Shown here piece by piece: positions 14,974 through 25,659 of a DNA stretch of 51,014 nt (the stretch's first letter is position 1; each line of letters begins with the position of its first letter). Position numbers and translations under genes: made by a program. The notes under the pieces were generated by a model. It was not told the DNA's origin. It did no database searches and saw only the letters and a program-made list of their open reading frames with translations. The DNA is taken from the NCBI RefSeq assembly GCF_003426775.1, contig NZ_QJUG01000035.1:1-51014 (forward strand), read 5' to 3'. This DNA comes from Allorhizocola rhizosphaerae (GTDB taxonomy: Bacteria > Actinomycetota > Actinomycetes > Mycobacteriales > Micromonosporaceae).

Positions 14974-17900
14974 ATGATCCGATTTGAAGACCCGGCATGC
15001 GCCAATGAGGTGTACCCTTCGCGAGCGCCGGCCGAGCGGATGCATCAGGTGTTCGAGGCCGCGTGCGACCGGAATCCGGCGGCGGTGGCGCTCGAGTGCG
15101 CGGGTGAGCGGCTCACCTATCTGGAGCTGGACGTCAAGGCGAACCGGCTGGCGCATCATCTGCGCGGGCTCGGGATCGGCGCCGGCGCGCGGGTGGCCAT
15201 CCTGCTCCACCGCTCCGTCGCAACGTATGTCGCGCTGCTGGGCGTGGGCAAGGCCGGCGCCGCGTTCGTGCCGATCGACCCGGAGTCGCCGCCCGACCGG
15301 GTCTCCTACATAGTTACAGACTCCAATGTCGACCTGTTGGTGACGTCATCGGGCCTCGCCGCCAAGCTGGGCGAGGTCGGCCGGCCCATGGTCGTGCTCG
15401 ACGAAAGCGCCGACGCCTTGCAGGCCCTGCCCGCCGAACGGCCGCAACCGTGCGGTGATGTCGCCGACCCGGCCGCGTACATCATCTACACGTCCGGCTC
15501 CAGCGGCCGCCCGAAGGGTGTGGAGGTGGCGCAGTCGAGCATCTGCAACTTTCTGAGCATCGTGCCGGCACTCTACGACGTGCGCCCGACCGACCGTGTC
15601 TACCAGGGTATGACGATCGCCTTCGATTTCTCGATCGAGGAGATCTGGCCGACCTGGGCGGTCGGCGCGACGCTGGTGGCAGGCCCGACCGATTCCCGCC
15701 GGCTGGGCGCCGAACTGGCGGACTTCCTGGAGGAGTCGGGAATCACCGTTTTCTACTGTGTACCAACCCTGCTCGCGACGATCCCCCGCGACCTGCCGCT
15801 GATCCGTGCCTTGATGGTCGGTGGCGAGGCATGCCAGGGCCAGCTCGTGGAGCGATGGAGCCGTCCCGGGCGCAGGATTCTCAACACCTATGGGCCGACC
15901 GAGGCGACGGTCACGGCGATCTGGTGCGAGCTGCACCCGGGCCGCCCGGTCACCATCGGGCGCCCGCTGCCGACCTACTCCGTCGTGCTGCTGGACGAGC
16001 AGCGCCAGCTCGTCGCCGACGGCGATGTGGGCGAGATCTGCATCGGCGGGCCGGGCGTGGCCCGCGGCTATGTCGGGCGGCCGGAGCTCACCGCTGACCG
16101 GTTCATCGAGCATGCCCTCGCCCCGCCCGGCGGGAAGCTTTACCGTACTGGCGATCTGGGCCGCCTCACCAGCGACGGCGAGATCGAGTATCTGGGGCGG
16201 GCGGACGCGGAGGTCAAAATCCGCGGGCATCGCGTCGACCTGGGCGAGATCGAAAGTGTACTGCTAGAGGATCCGGACGTGTCCGAGGCCGTGGCCGCGC
16301 TCATGGGCACGCCCGGCGAGCTGGCGGCGTATGTGGTGTGCAAGGACGGCATCACCGAAGACGCTTTGGTGGCACGGCTTTCCGAGACCCTGCGCGGCCG
16401 GCTGCCAGCCTACATGGTGCCGTCCTATCTCGACATCGTCGCCGACCTGCCCACCATGCCCAGCGGCAAGGTCGACCGCAGCCGGCTCCAACCGCCAACC
16501 GGTCGGCGCCTGACCGCGGCCGCGGGCGGCCCGATCGTCGTCGCCGACAGCGAGTTCGAGGAGCAGGTGCTCGCCGTCTGGTCGGACGCGTTCGGCATCG
16601 CGCCGCAGGAGCTTTCGGTCGAGGCAGACTTCTTCACCGACCTCGCGGGGCATTCGCTCCTCGCCGCCAGGGTGGTCACCCTGTTGCGAGAACGCGGCGT
16701 GGGCGCGAGCCCTGCCTTGCGCGACATCTACGATCATCCGACCATCCGCGGCCTGGCCGCGCATTTGCAGGCGAAGGCGGCAGCGCGCGAGACGACCGCG
16801 ACCCGCCCGGCACCGCTGCGGCACGACAGCCGCCGGATCGCGCGCGCCGGATTCGGTCAAGCCATCGCGATTTATCTGCTCGCCCTCGTCGTGACCCTGC
16901 CCGTGTCCTATGTGTACACGCGCAACGACGGTGTCGTTTCGGTCCGCGTGCTCGTCCAACTCATGGCCGCGATCCTGGTCAGCTACCTGTCCGTGCGCTG
17001 GGTGGTGCCCCTGCTGTTCGCGCGGCCACTCGCGGCCGGGATCCGGCCGGGTCGATACCCGTTGTGGGGACTGACATACGTGCGCATCTGGGCGCTGAAT
17101 CTGCTGATGACCATCGGGCCGCTGCCCATCTTCAGCGGATCCCCTTTGATGGCAACATATCTGCGCATGCTCGGAGCCAAGATCGGGCGCCGCACCACCA
17201 TCGCCACGAGCGCGATCAGCCTCCCCACCATGCTTGAGGTCGGCGCCGACGCGTCGGTCGGTTACGGCGTCTCGCTTCGCCCGTGGCGTGTCGAGGACGG
17301 CTGGGTACACGTCGCACCGATCAAAGTGGACGATGGTGCCTTCGTCGGGGCCAACGCGGTGCTCGAACCCGGCTCCACGATCGGCGCGGGGGGCGCGCTC
17401 GGCGAGCAGTCCGCACTCGGCCAGGACGAGTCGGTCCCACCCGGCGCGCGCTGGGCGGGCTCACCTCCGCGGCCCACCGACGAACTCGCCCCTGTGGTCG
17501 AGAGCATGCTCACCTGCCGCGGCCGGCTGCGCGGCTGGCGCCCGCAGCACCTTGCCGCCGCGATGCTCGGACTGCTCGGGCTGGAGATTGTCGCGATTGG
17601 AATGATCGTGCCGAGCGTGGCGCTCGTGTGGTGGGCCCTGCTCAGCTGGGGCCTGCTCGCGGGTCTGCTCGCGACGCTCCTGGCCGGGCCGGTCTATGTG
17701 CTCACGGTCTGCGCCGTGGTCGCGCTCGGCAAGCGCATAGTCTTGCCACGCACTCCGGTGGGGATCCATCCCGTGCGCTCCGGACTTGGCGTCCGCAAAT
17801 GGATAGCCGACAAGTTGCTGGAGTTCAGCCTCACGTTCACCAATTCGCTCTACTCCACGCTCTACACCGTGCCGTGGCTGCGGATCCTCGGCGCTCGCGT

Positions 17901-18924
17901 GGGCCGCGGCGCCGAGGTGTCCACCGCCGCGCACCTGGACCCCGATCTGCTCACGCTCGGCAGCGGAAGCTTTGTGGCCGACATGGCAAGCGTGGGCGCG
18001 GCAAGCTACGCCAACGGCCGGGTGGCTTTCCTGCCCACCGAAGTCGGCAGCCGCGCCTTTGTGGGCAACGCGGCGGTCGTGCCGGCCGGCACCAAACTTG
18101 GCGACGGATCGCTTGTCGGCGTGGGCACGCTGCCACCCGTGACCGGTGTCCCGGACGGGACCTCGTGGCTCGGCTCGCCCGCGATGCATTTGCCGCTGCG
18201 GCAAAGCAGCGGCTCCTATCCGGAGGAGCAGACGTTCCGGCCTCCCCGCAAGGCGGTGGTGCATCGGCTCGCCATCGAGTTCTTCCGGGTCACACTGCCG
18301 GCCTCGCTGCTGGGTGTGTCGTTCTATCTCTACCTGCTCGTGCTGTCGTGGCTCGCCCGTGGTCGCGATTTGGTTGTCCCGGCGGTGGTTTCGCCCTTCG
18401 TGGCGATCGCGGCGGGCGTGGCGATCGTCGCCTGTTGCGCAGCCATCAAACGCAATGTCGTTGGCACCTATCGACCGCGCGTCGAACCGTTGTGGAGCCC
18501 ATTCGTGCGCCGCACCGAATTCGTGACCGGAATCTACGAGGCGGCAGCAGTGCCGGCCGGCGCGGGGATGCTTGTCGGCACGCCGTTCCTGCCGCCCGTG
18601 CTGCGCTGGTTCGGTGCGCGCGTCGGGCGGCGTACCTGGATAGGCACAACGTATTTGACCGAGTTCGACCTCGTCGTCATCGGCGACGACGCGTCGGTCG
18701 GCATCGAGGTGTCACTGCAAACTCACCTGTTCGAGGATCGCGTGATGAAAATGTCGGTGGTGACCGTCGGAGCGGGAGCCACGGTCGGCACCCGGGCGAT
18801 CGTGCTTTACGACGCCGTGGTCGGCGACGATGTCGCGCTCAGCTCGCTTTCCCTGCTGATGAAGGGCGAGCATCTCACGCCCGGCACGTGCTGGCGCGGC
18901 CTGCCCGCCCAGGGTCTGGCTTAA
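14974..18924 (+). CDS. Pls/PosA-family single-module non-ribosomal peptide synthetase
   Basis: 1,316 residues, close to the 1,319 of Streptomyces albulus epsilon-poly-L-lysine synthetase Pls. Order: adenylation domain (residues 20-505; A3 YTSGSSGRPKG about 170, A5 NTYGPTEAT about 303, A7 LYRTGDLG about 389, A8 KIRGHRVDLGEIES about 415, A10 Lys in PSGKVDR about 497); carrier domain with phosphopantetheine Ser561 (LAGHSLLAA); then membrane helices (from 629, around 859-918, around 1105-1160) alternating with three soluble hexapeptide/left-handed-helix-like domains (about 731-840, 969-1075, 1211-1315). No ordinary condensation or thioesterase domain. Pls enzymes polymerise one activated amino acid through side-chain amide bonds at the membrane. 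By-eye specificity residues D-F-E-Y-M-G-T-V-T suggest a side-chain amine substrate (inference). Head of an apparent three-gene operon. Confidence 0.92.
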   Translation: MIRFEDPACANEVYPSRAPAERMHQVFEAACDRNPAAVALECAGERLTYLELDVKANRLAHHLRGLGIGAGARVAILLHRSVATYVALLGVGKAGAAFVPIDPESPPDRVSYIVTDSNVDLLVTSSGLAAKLGEVGRPMVVLDESADALQALPAERPQPCGDVADPAAYIIYTSGSSGRPKGVEVAQSSICNFLSIVPALYDVRPTDRVYQGMTIAFDFSIEEIWPTWAVGATLVAGPTDSRRLGAELADFLEESGITVFYCVPTLLATIPRDLPLIRALMVGGEACQGQLVERWSRPGRRILNTYGPTEATVTAIWCELHPGRPVTIGRPLPTYSVVLLDEQRQLVADGDVGEICIGGPGVARGYVGRPELTADRFIEHALAPPGGKLYRTGDLGRLTSDGEIEYLGRADAEVKIRGHRVDLGEIESVLLEDPDVSEAVAALMGTPGELAAYVVCKDGITEDALVARLSETLRGRLPAYMVPSYLDIVADLPTMPSGKVDRSRLQPPTGRRLTAAAGGPIVVADSEFEEQVLAVWSDAFGIAPQELSVEADFFTDLAGHSLLAARVVTLLRERGVGASPALRDIYDHPTIRGLAAHLQAKAAARETTATRPAPLRHDSRRIARAGFGQAIAIYLLALVVTLPVSYVYTRNDGVVSVRVLVQLMAAILVSYLSVRWVVPLLFARPLAAGIRPGRYPLWGLTYVRIWALNLLMTIGPLPIFSGSPLMATYLRMLGAKIGRRTTIATSAISLPTMLEVGADASVGYGVSLRPWRVEDGWVHVAPIKVDDGAFVGANAVLEPGSTIGAGGALGEQSALGQDESVPPGARWAGSPPRPTDELAPVVESMLTCRGRLRGWRPQHLAAAMLGLLGLEIVAIGMIVPSVALVWWALLSWGLLAGLLATLLAGPVYVLTVCAVVALGKRIVLPRTPVGIHPVRSGLGVRKWIADKLLEFSLTFTNSLYSTLYTVPWLRILGARVGRGAEVSTAAHLDPDLLTLGSGSFVADMASVGAASYANGRVAFLPTEVGSRAFVGNAAVVPAGTKLGDGSLVGVGTLPPVTGVPDGTSWLGSPAMHLPLRQSSGSYPEEQTFRPPRKAVVHRLAIEFFRVTLPASLLGVSFYLYLLVLSWLARGRDLVVPAVVSPFVAIAAGVAIVACCAAIKRNVVGTYRPRVEPLWSPFVRRTEFVTGIYEAAAVPAGAGMLVGTPFLPPVLRWFGARVGRRTWIGTTYLTEFDLVVIGDDASVGIEVSLQTHLFEDRVMKMSVVTVGAGATVGTRAIVLYDAVVGDDVALSSLSLLMKGEHLTPGTCWRGLPAQGLA

Positions 18925-18936
18925 AGGAGCACACTC

Positions 18937-19599
18937 ATGAAATGCCGATCCGTAGCACTGGTCTATCGTGGCCCGGCATCGCTGCCGGGATGCCCGGAGG
19001 CGGTGGCCAAACTGTTGCGCTCCAGCCGGTTCGGCTTCGACGTCCACTATGTGGGGCCGAAGGAGAAGGTGCCACTGTCCACATCGGCCCTTTCCGGTGC
19101 GACGCTCTATGCGCAGCCCGGTGGCGCGTCGCTCAAACGCGCATACCGCCATTTGCGTGACCATCGCGAGGCGATTCGCGAGTTCGTCCAATTCGGAGGC
19201 AGATATATAGGCTTTTGTTTGGGCGGGTACCTGGCCGGAGCCACGCCGGGTTTCGCACTCCTTCCGGGTGACACCGACCAATACATCGCCTCGCCCCGAG
19301 CCACCATCGCCTCCGAGGACAACACCGTGGTCCGAGTCTGCTGGCGCGGCCGCGAACGCACACTGTTCTTCCAAGACGGTCCATACTTCCAGGTGCACCC
19401 GCAGGCCCCGGTGACCGTCGTCGCGACCTACCCCAACGGCACCATCGCCGCATTGGTTTCCCGCTTCGGCGAGGGCCGGGTGGGTGTCGTCGGGCCGCAC
19501 CCCGAGGCGACCGCCGACTGGTACGTGGACGCCGGGCTGCGCCCCGACACGGGTCTCGACCTCGGGCTGGATCTCGTGGAAGCCGTGATGAGCTCATGA
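18937..19599 (+). CDS. BPL-N domain / class I glutamine-amidotransferase-like protein
   Basis: 220 residues. Resembles the biotin-protein-ligase N-terminal (BPL-N) family with a GATase1-like fold: YAQPGGASLKRAYRHL, REFVQFGGRYIGFCLGGYLAG (nucleophile-elbow Cys near residue 95) and, at the C terminus, VGVVGPHPEATADWY providing the His-Glu pair. The potential Cys-His-Glu triad is therefore intact, although the reaction of stand-alone BPL-N proteins is not established. No biotin ligase catalytic domain is attached. AAAGGAG lies 8 nt before ATG 18937 and overlaps the NRPS stop region. Its placement between the NRPS and a membrane acyltransferase suggests amide hydrolysis or amino-group transfer on the NRPS product (inference). 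Confidence 0.8.
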   Translation: MKCRSVALVYRGPASLPGCPEAVAKLLRSSRFGFDVHYVGPKEKVPLSTSALSGATLYAQPGGASLKRAYRHLRDHREAIREFVQFGGRYIGFCLGGYLAGATPGFALLPGDTDQYIASPRATIASEDNTVVRVCWRGRERTLFFQDGPYFQVHPQAPVTVVATYPNGTIAALVSRFGEGRVGVVGPHPEATADWYVDAGLRPDTGLDLGLDLVEAVMSS

Positions 19600-20783
19600 A
19601 CAGGCTCATTGGTGTAGACGCGGCCCGCGGCGCCGCGCTGTTGGGCGTGATAGCCGTCCACTCCCTGTACGAGGCCAACCGCGATGGCACGCCGACCTGG
19701 TCGTTTTCGCTGTTCGGCGGGCGTTCGGCGGCGCTGTTCGCCGTGCTGGCCGGTCTCGGTGTCGCCTTCTTGACCGGGGGCCGGCGGATCCCGCTGTCCG
19801 AGGGCAAGGGCACGGTTGCGGGCCTGGCCGCCAGGGCGCTCGCGATCGGAGGGATCGGGCTGGCGCTGGGCTACACCGATGCCGGGCTCGGCGCGGTGAT
19901 CCTGCCCCATCTGGCCGTGATGCTCCTGTTGGCGATCCCGCTCGTGTTCCTTCCCGGTTGGGTGATCGCGGCGACCGGCGCGCTCACCGCGATCGGGATG
20001 CCGGTGCTCGTTCACCTCCTGCAACCGCACCTGCCAAAACCCAAACTGCGCAATCCGACGCTCCGGTACATTGTGGACGATCCACTGAGGCTGCTCTACG
20101 AGCTGTGCTTCACGGGCGAATATCCGGCGCTGCCCTGGATGGCGTATCTCTGTGCGGGGCTTGCCATCGGGCGACTGGACCTGACCCGGCGACTTGTGAC
20201 GACCACGTTGGCCGGTGCGGGCGTGGTTCTGGCCGTGGCGGCGTCGGTCACCTCCTCGTTCCTGACCGAGCGGTATGCGATGGCGCGCATCTGGGCGGCG
20301 CAGCCCCGCAGCGACTTGACCGGGCGCGAGACCGCTGAGCTGCTCGCACTCGGCGGAGACGGGACCACCCCGACCAATACGTGGTGGTGGCTCGCGATCG
20401 ACGCCCCGCACACGGGCACGCCTTTCGATCTGCTCGGCACAACCGGGGTCGCCATGGCGGTGCTCGGGCTCATGTTGCTGGCGGCTCAGGCCACCCGGTG
20501 GGCGGGTGTCATCCAGACCCCGCTCGCTGCAGCCGGAAGCATGACGCTGACGCTTTACGTGGTACACATAATGTTCATCAATTCTGAGTACGACGTCTTC
20601 GAGGCCACGACCGGGTGTCTGGTGCAGATCGTGGCCGCGCTCGTGATCGGGTTGGCGTGGCGGGCGACGGTCGGGCGCGGCCCGCTGGAGACCCTGACCG
20701 GTGCGCTGGCCTCCCGGGCCCGCCGCTGGGCCACGAGTGAGAGGGCGGTCATAGCGGGCACCCCCGCCACGGGCGATCGATGA
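19596..20783 (+). CDS. Polytopic acyltransferase-like membrane protein (DUF1624/DUF418-like)
   Basis: 395 residues with about ten hydrophobic segments. The N-terminal RLIGVDAARGAALLGVIAVH motif (first 23 residues) is the hallmark of the DUF1624 / heparan-alpha-glucosaminide acetyltransferase-like and DUF418 membrane families, which transfer acyl groups across or at the membrane. A late helix GSMTLTLYVVHIMF matches the conserved C-terminal block of the same families. The start codon overlaps the upstream stop (ATGA, 19596-19599), so translation is coupled to the BPL-N protein. It could acylate or export the product of the NRPS-like enzyme; substrate unknown. A 26-nt gap separates it from the SUMF1 gene. 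Confidence 0.8.
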   Translation: MNRLIGVDAARGAALLGVIAVHSLYEANRDGTPTWSFSLFGGRSAALFAVLAGLGVAFLTGGRRIPLSEGKGTVAGLAARALAIGGIGLALGYTDAGLGAVILPHLAVMLLLAIPLVFLPGWVIAATGALTAIGMPVLVHLLQPHLPKPKLRNPTLRYIVDDPLRLLYELCFTGEYPALPWMAYLCAGLAIGRLDLTRRLVTTTLAGAGVVLAVAASVTSSFLTERYAMARIWAAQPRSDLTGRETAELLALGGDGTTPTNTWWWLAIDAPHTGTPFDLLGTTGVAMAVLGLMLLAAQATRWAGVIQTPLAAAGSMTLTLYVVHIMFINSEYDVFEATTGCLVQIVAALVIGLAWRATVGRGPLETLTGALASRARRWATSERAVIAGTPATGDR

Positions 20784-20809
20784 GGTCTGCCGGGTAACGT
20801 CACGTCGCC

Positions 20810-21457
20810 ATGGAGATGATTGCGATCCCGCCAGGACCGGTCACGCTGTCGGACCGGCGGACCCGGCGCACCTGGCCGGTGGAGCTCGCGGCGTTCCGGC
20901 TCGCGGCGCATCCGGTGACGCAGGCCGAATATGCGGGTGTCACGGGCCTGCGGCCGAGCAGTGTGCGGGGCGACCGGCTGCCCGTCGAGTCGGTGTCGTG
21001 GTGGGACGCGGTGCGATTCTGCAACACGTTGTCCACGCGCGAGGGTCTCACGCCCGCTTACCGTCTGGGCCCTGACGAGGCGATCGAGTGGCATGCGGAC
21101 GCCGACGGATACAGGCTGCCCAGCGAGGCCGAGTGGGAACGGGCGTGCCGAGCGGGCACGGACGGACCGCGCTACGGGACGCTCGACGAAATCGCTTGGT
21201 ACCGCGGCAATTCCGGCGATCGGATGCACGAGGTCGGTGAGCTCCGGCCCAACGCGTGGGGGCTGTACGACATGCTCGGCAACGTGTGGGAGTGGTGCTG
21301 GGACATCTACGATGCCGAGGTCTACGGCGGTTATCGGGTGCTGCGGGGTGGCGGCTGGTTCGACGAACACTGGAGCTGCCGTGCGTCGGTGCGGCGGCGC
21401 AGCCATCCGGACTTGCGGATCGACGACGTGGGTTTCCGGGTAGCGCGCAACGCCTGA
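20810..21457 (+). CDS. SUMF1 / formylglycine-generating-enzyme-fold protein, lacking the first FGE cysteine
   Basis: 215 residues, a minimal SUMF1 domain. Family blocks: HPVTQAEYAGVTG, LPVESVSWWDAVRFCN, YRLPSEAEWERACRAG, NAWGLYDMLGNVWEWC, YRVLRGGGW and DVGFRVARNA. In genuine formylglycine-generating enzymes the motif after GGSW carries two copper-binding cysteines; here GGGWFDEHWSC keeps only the second. It is therefore more likely a SUMF1-fold protein with another role (binding or oxidoreduction) than a sulfatase activator; no sulfatase is nearby. A TAACGT -10-like box at 20795-20800 could give a very short leader, so it may have its own promoter despite being 26 nt behind the acyltransferase gene. 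Confidence 0.85.
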   Translation: MEMIAIPPGPVTLSDRRTRRTWPVELAAFRLAAHPVTQAEYAGVTGLRPSSVRGDRLPVESVSWWDAVRFCNTLSTREGLTPAYRLGPDEAIEWHADADGYRLPSEAEWERACRAGTDGPRYGTLDEIAWYRGNSGDRMHEVGELRPNAWGLYDMLGNVWEWCWDIYDAEVYGGYRVLRGGGWFDEHWSCRASVRRRSHPDLRIDDVGFRVARNA

Positions 21458-21654
21458 GCCACATGTGCGGGCCGCGCCGGCTTCGGCGCCAACCCCTGTC
21501 GCCCGCTGTAAACGGCACCATCGCTGCTGTCGGCTAGCCGACTGAACGCGAAAGTGTACTCATGGCTCGCCTCTCGTTCGTGGCACGCTGTCGCTCGCTC
21601 GCCCGCTTCGACACATGTCGATCTAGCTGTGGGCGTCGACGAAAGGTGAAGACC

Positions 21655-22539
21655 ATGTCCTCAGTCCTCAAACGTGGTTGGGTAGCCACCGTCCTGATGG
21701 GCCTCGTCGCCGGGCTGACGGCCGCCGCACCGGCCACCGCGGCATCACCTGGCATTCAGGCGATGCCGTCCCCCTTGCGTTTCGTGTCCCATTTGGACCT
21801 GGAGTGCTTCAAGACCAACCCGTACCAGCCGCCACAGACGGCGATTTTCACCAGGCACCTCAACCCGGTCCTGGCCCACCTGCCCAACGAGACGCACGTG
21901 CTCGGGCCGCGCGAGCAGTTGTGTGTGCCGGTCGCCAAGAACAACGTGCTGCCGCCGGCGGGCGTCCTTGAGTTCGTCCGGTTCGTGGACCTGTCCTGCT
22001 ACAAGATTCAAGGCGCGAGTGTGAACACGCAGCTGAACCTGCGCCATCTCAACCCACAGCTGCAGAACCTGCCGCCGCGCAACGTGTATCTCACCGTGCC
22101 GGTGCAGTTGTGCGTGCCGGTCATCAAGAATGGGTTGTACCCGCCGCCCGAGATCCGGCAGCTGGCCATGTATATCGATCTCAAGTGCTACATCGAGCAG
22201 CCGAACGCGCCCCTGAACATCGGGCTCGGCCTGCGGCACCTCAACCCCGTGCTGGCCAACCTGCCCGCGCACGAGGCCAGGGTGACCTACAACCGCCAGC
22301 TGTGCGTGCCCGTGCAGAAGAACAACCAGCCGATCCCGCCCGAGGTGCTCAACATCGTGCGCTGGATCGACCTGGAGAAGTTCGACATCATCACGCCCGC
22401 GCTGCAGGCGCCGTTCAACCTCACCATCAACCACCTCAACCCCGCGCTGGCCCACCTGCCCACCGAGCAGGTCCAGATCCAGCAGGCGACCCAGCTGATG
22501 CTCCCGGTCGCGAAGAACAACGTGATCCCGCCGGCCTGA
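21655..22539 (+). CDS. Secreted protein of four tandem Cys-pair repeats
   Basis: 294 residues. Sec signal peptide: MSSVLKRGW then a hydrophobic core and AAPATAA cleavage region (about residue 30). The mature protein is four repeats of about 64 residues, each running DLxC ... HLNPxLxxLP ... QLCVPVxKN ... PP. No catalytic motif is seen. It resembles DUF7450-like exported repeats, but that link is weak. In repeats 1-3 each unit has one Cys in DL(E/S/K)C and one in QLCVPV; in repeat 4 both are replaced (DLEKF, QLMLPV), which suggests a pair bond inside each unit. ATG 21655 is preceded by GAAAGGTGAA; the frame is open upstream to 21562 but lacks a signal-peptide logic. Likely monocistronic. Confidence 0.85.
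   Translation: MSSVLKRGWVATVLMGLVAGLTAAAPATAASPGIQAMPSPLRFVSHLDLECFKTNPYQPPQTAIFTRHLNPVLAHLPNETHVLGPREQLCVPVAKNNVLPPAGVLEFVRFVDLSCYKIQGASVNTQLNLRHLNPQLQNLPPRNVYLTVPVQLCVPVIKNGLYPPPEIRQLAMYIDLKCYIEQPNAPLNIGLGLRHLNPVLANLPAHEARVTYNRQLCVPVQKNNQPIPPEVLNIVRWIDLEKFDIITPALQAPFNLTINHLNPALAHLPTEQVQIQQATQLMLPVAKNNVIPPA
21769..22536 (+). repeat. Four protein-coding repeats of about 190 bp
   Basis: Repeat units begin near 21769, 21964, 22153 and 22348 within the secreted-protein gene. Conserved cores are HLNP...LP and the QL(C/M)(V/L)PV.KN motif. DNA has diverged between units more than in the Ig repeats of the next gene, so the duplication is older. Confidence 0.7.
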
Positions 22540-22556
22540 CCGGAGGCCGACAGGCA

Positions 22557-22609
22557 GGCCAATCATCGTCCGGAGTGACACTGGCGGCCACTTTGGACGG
22601 TGATTGGCC
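22557..22609 (+). terminator. Inverted repeat, putative terminator after the four-repeat protein gene
   Basis: GGCCAATCATCGTCC (22557-22571) pairs with GGACGGTGATTGGCC (22595-22609) over 15 bp with one wobble pair and a 23-nt loop, 17 nt after the stop. No T-run follows. Confidence 0.45.
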
Positions 22610-25616
<3,007 letters not shown>

Positions 25617-25625
25617 CCGTCTGGG

Positions 25626-25659
25626 AAACGGCCCCGCCTCGACACGGGCGGGGCCGTTT
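25626..25659. terminator. Strong bidirectional intrinsic terminator
   Basis: A perfect 13-bp stem: AAACGGCCCCGCC (25626-25638) with GGCGGGGCCGTTT (25647-25659), an 8-nt loop, and T residues on one side and A residues on the other. It lies between convergent genes, starting 9 nt after the protease stop and abutting the stop of the minus-strand regulator at 25660, so it can serve both. Confidence 0.9.

Noticed and set aside
20810-21457. Calling the SUMF1 gene a formylglycine-generating enzyme
   Set aside because: The first catalytic cysteine is missing and no sulfatase is present in the window.
22557-22609. Inverted repeat as a transposon end or attachment site
   Set aside because: Single copy, placed just after a stop codon, with hairpin geometry; a terminator is simpler.
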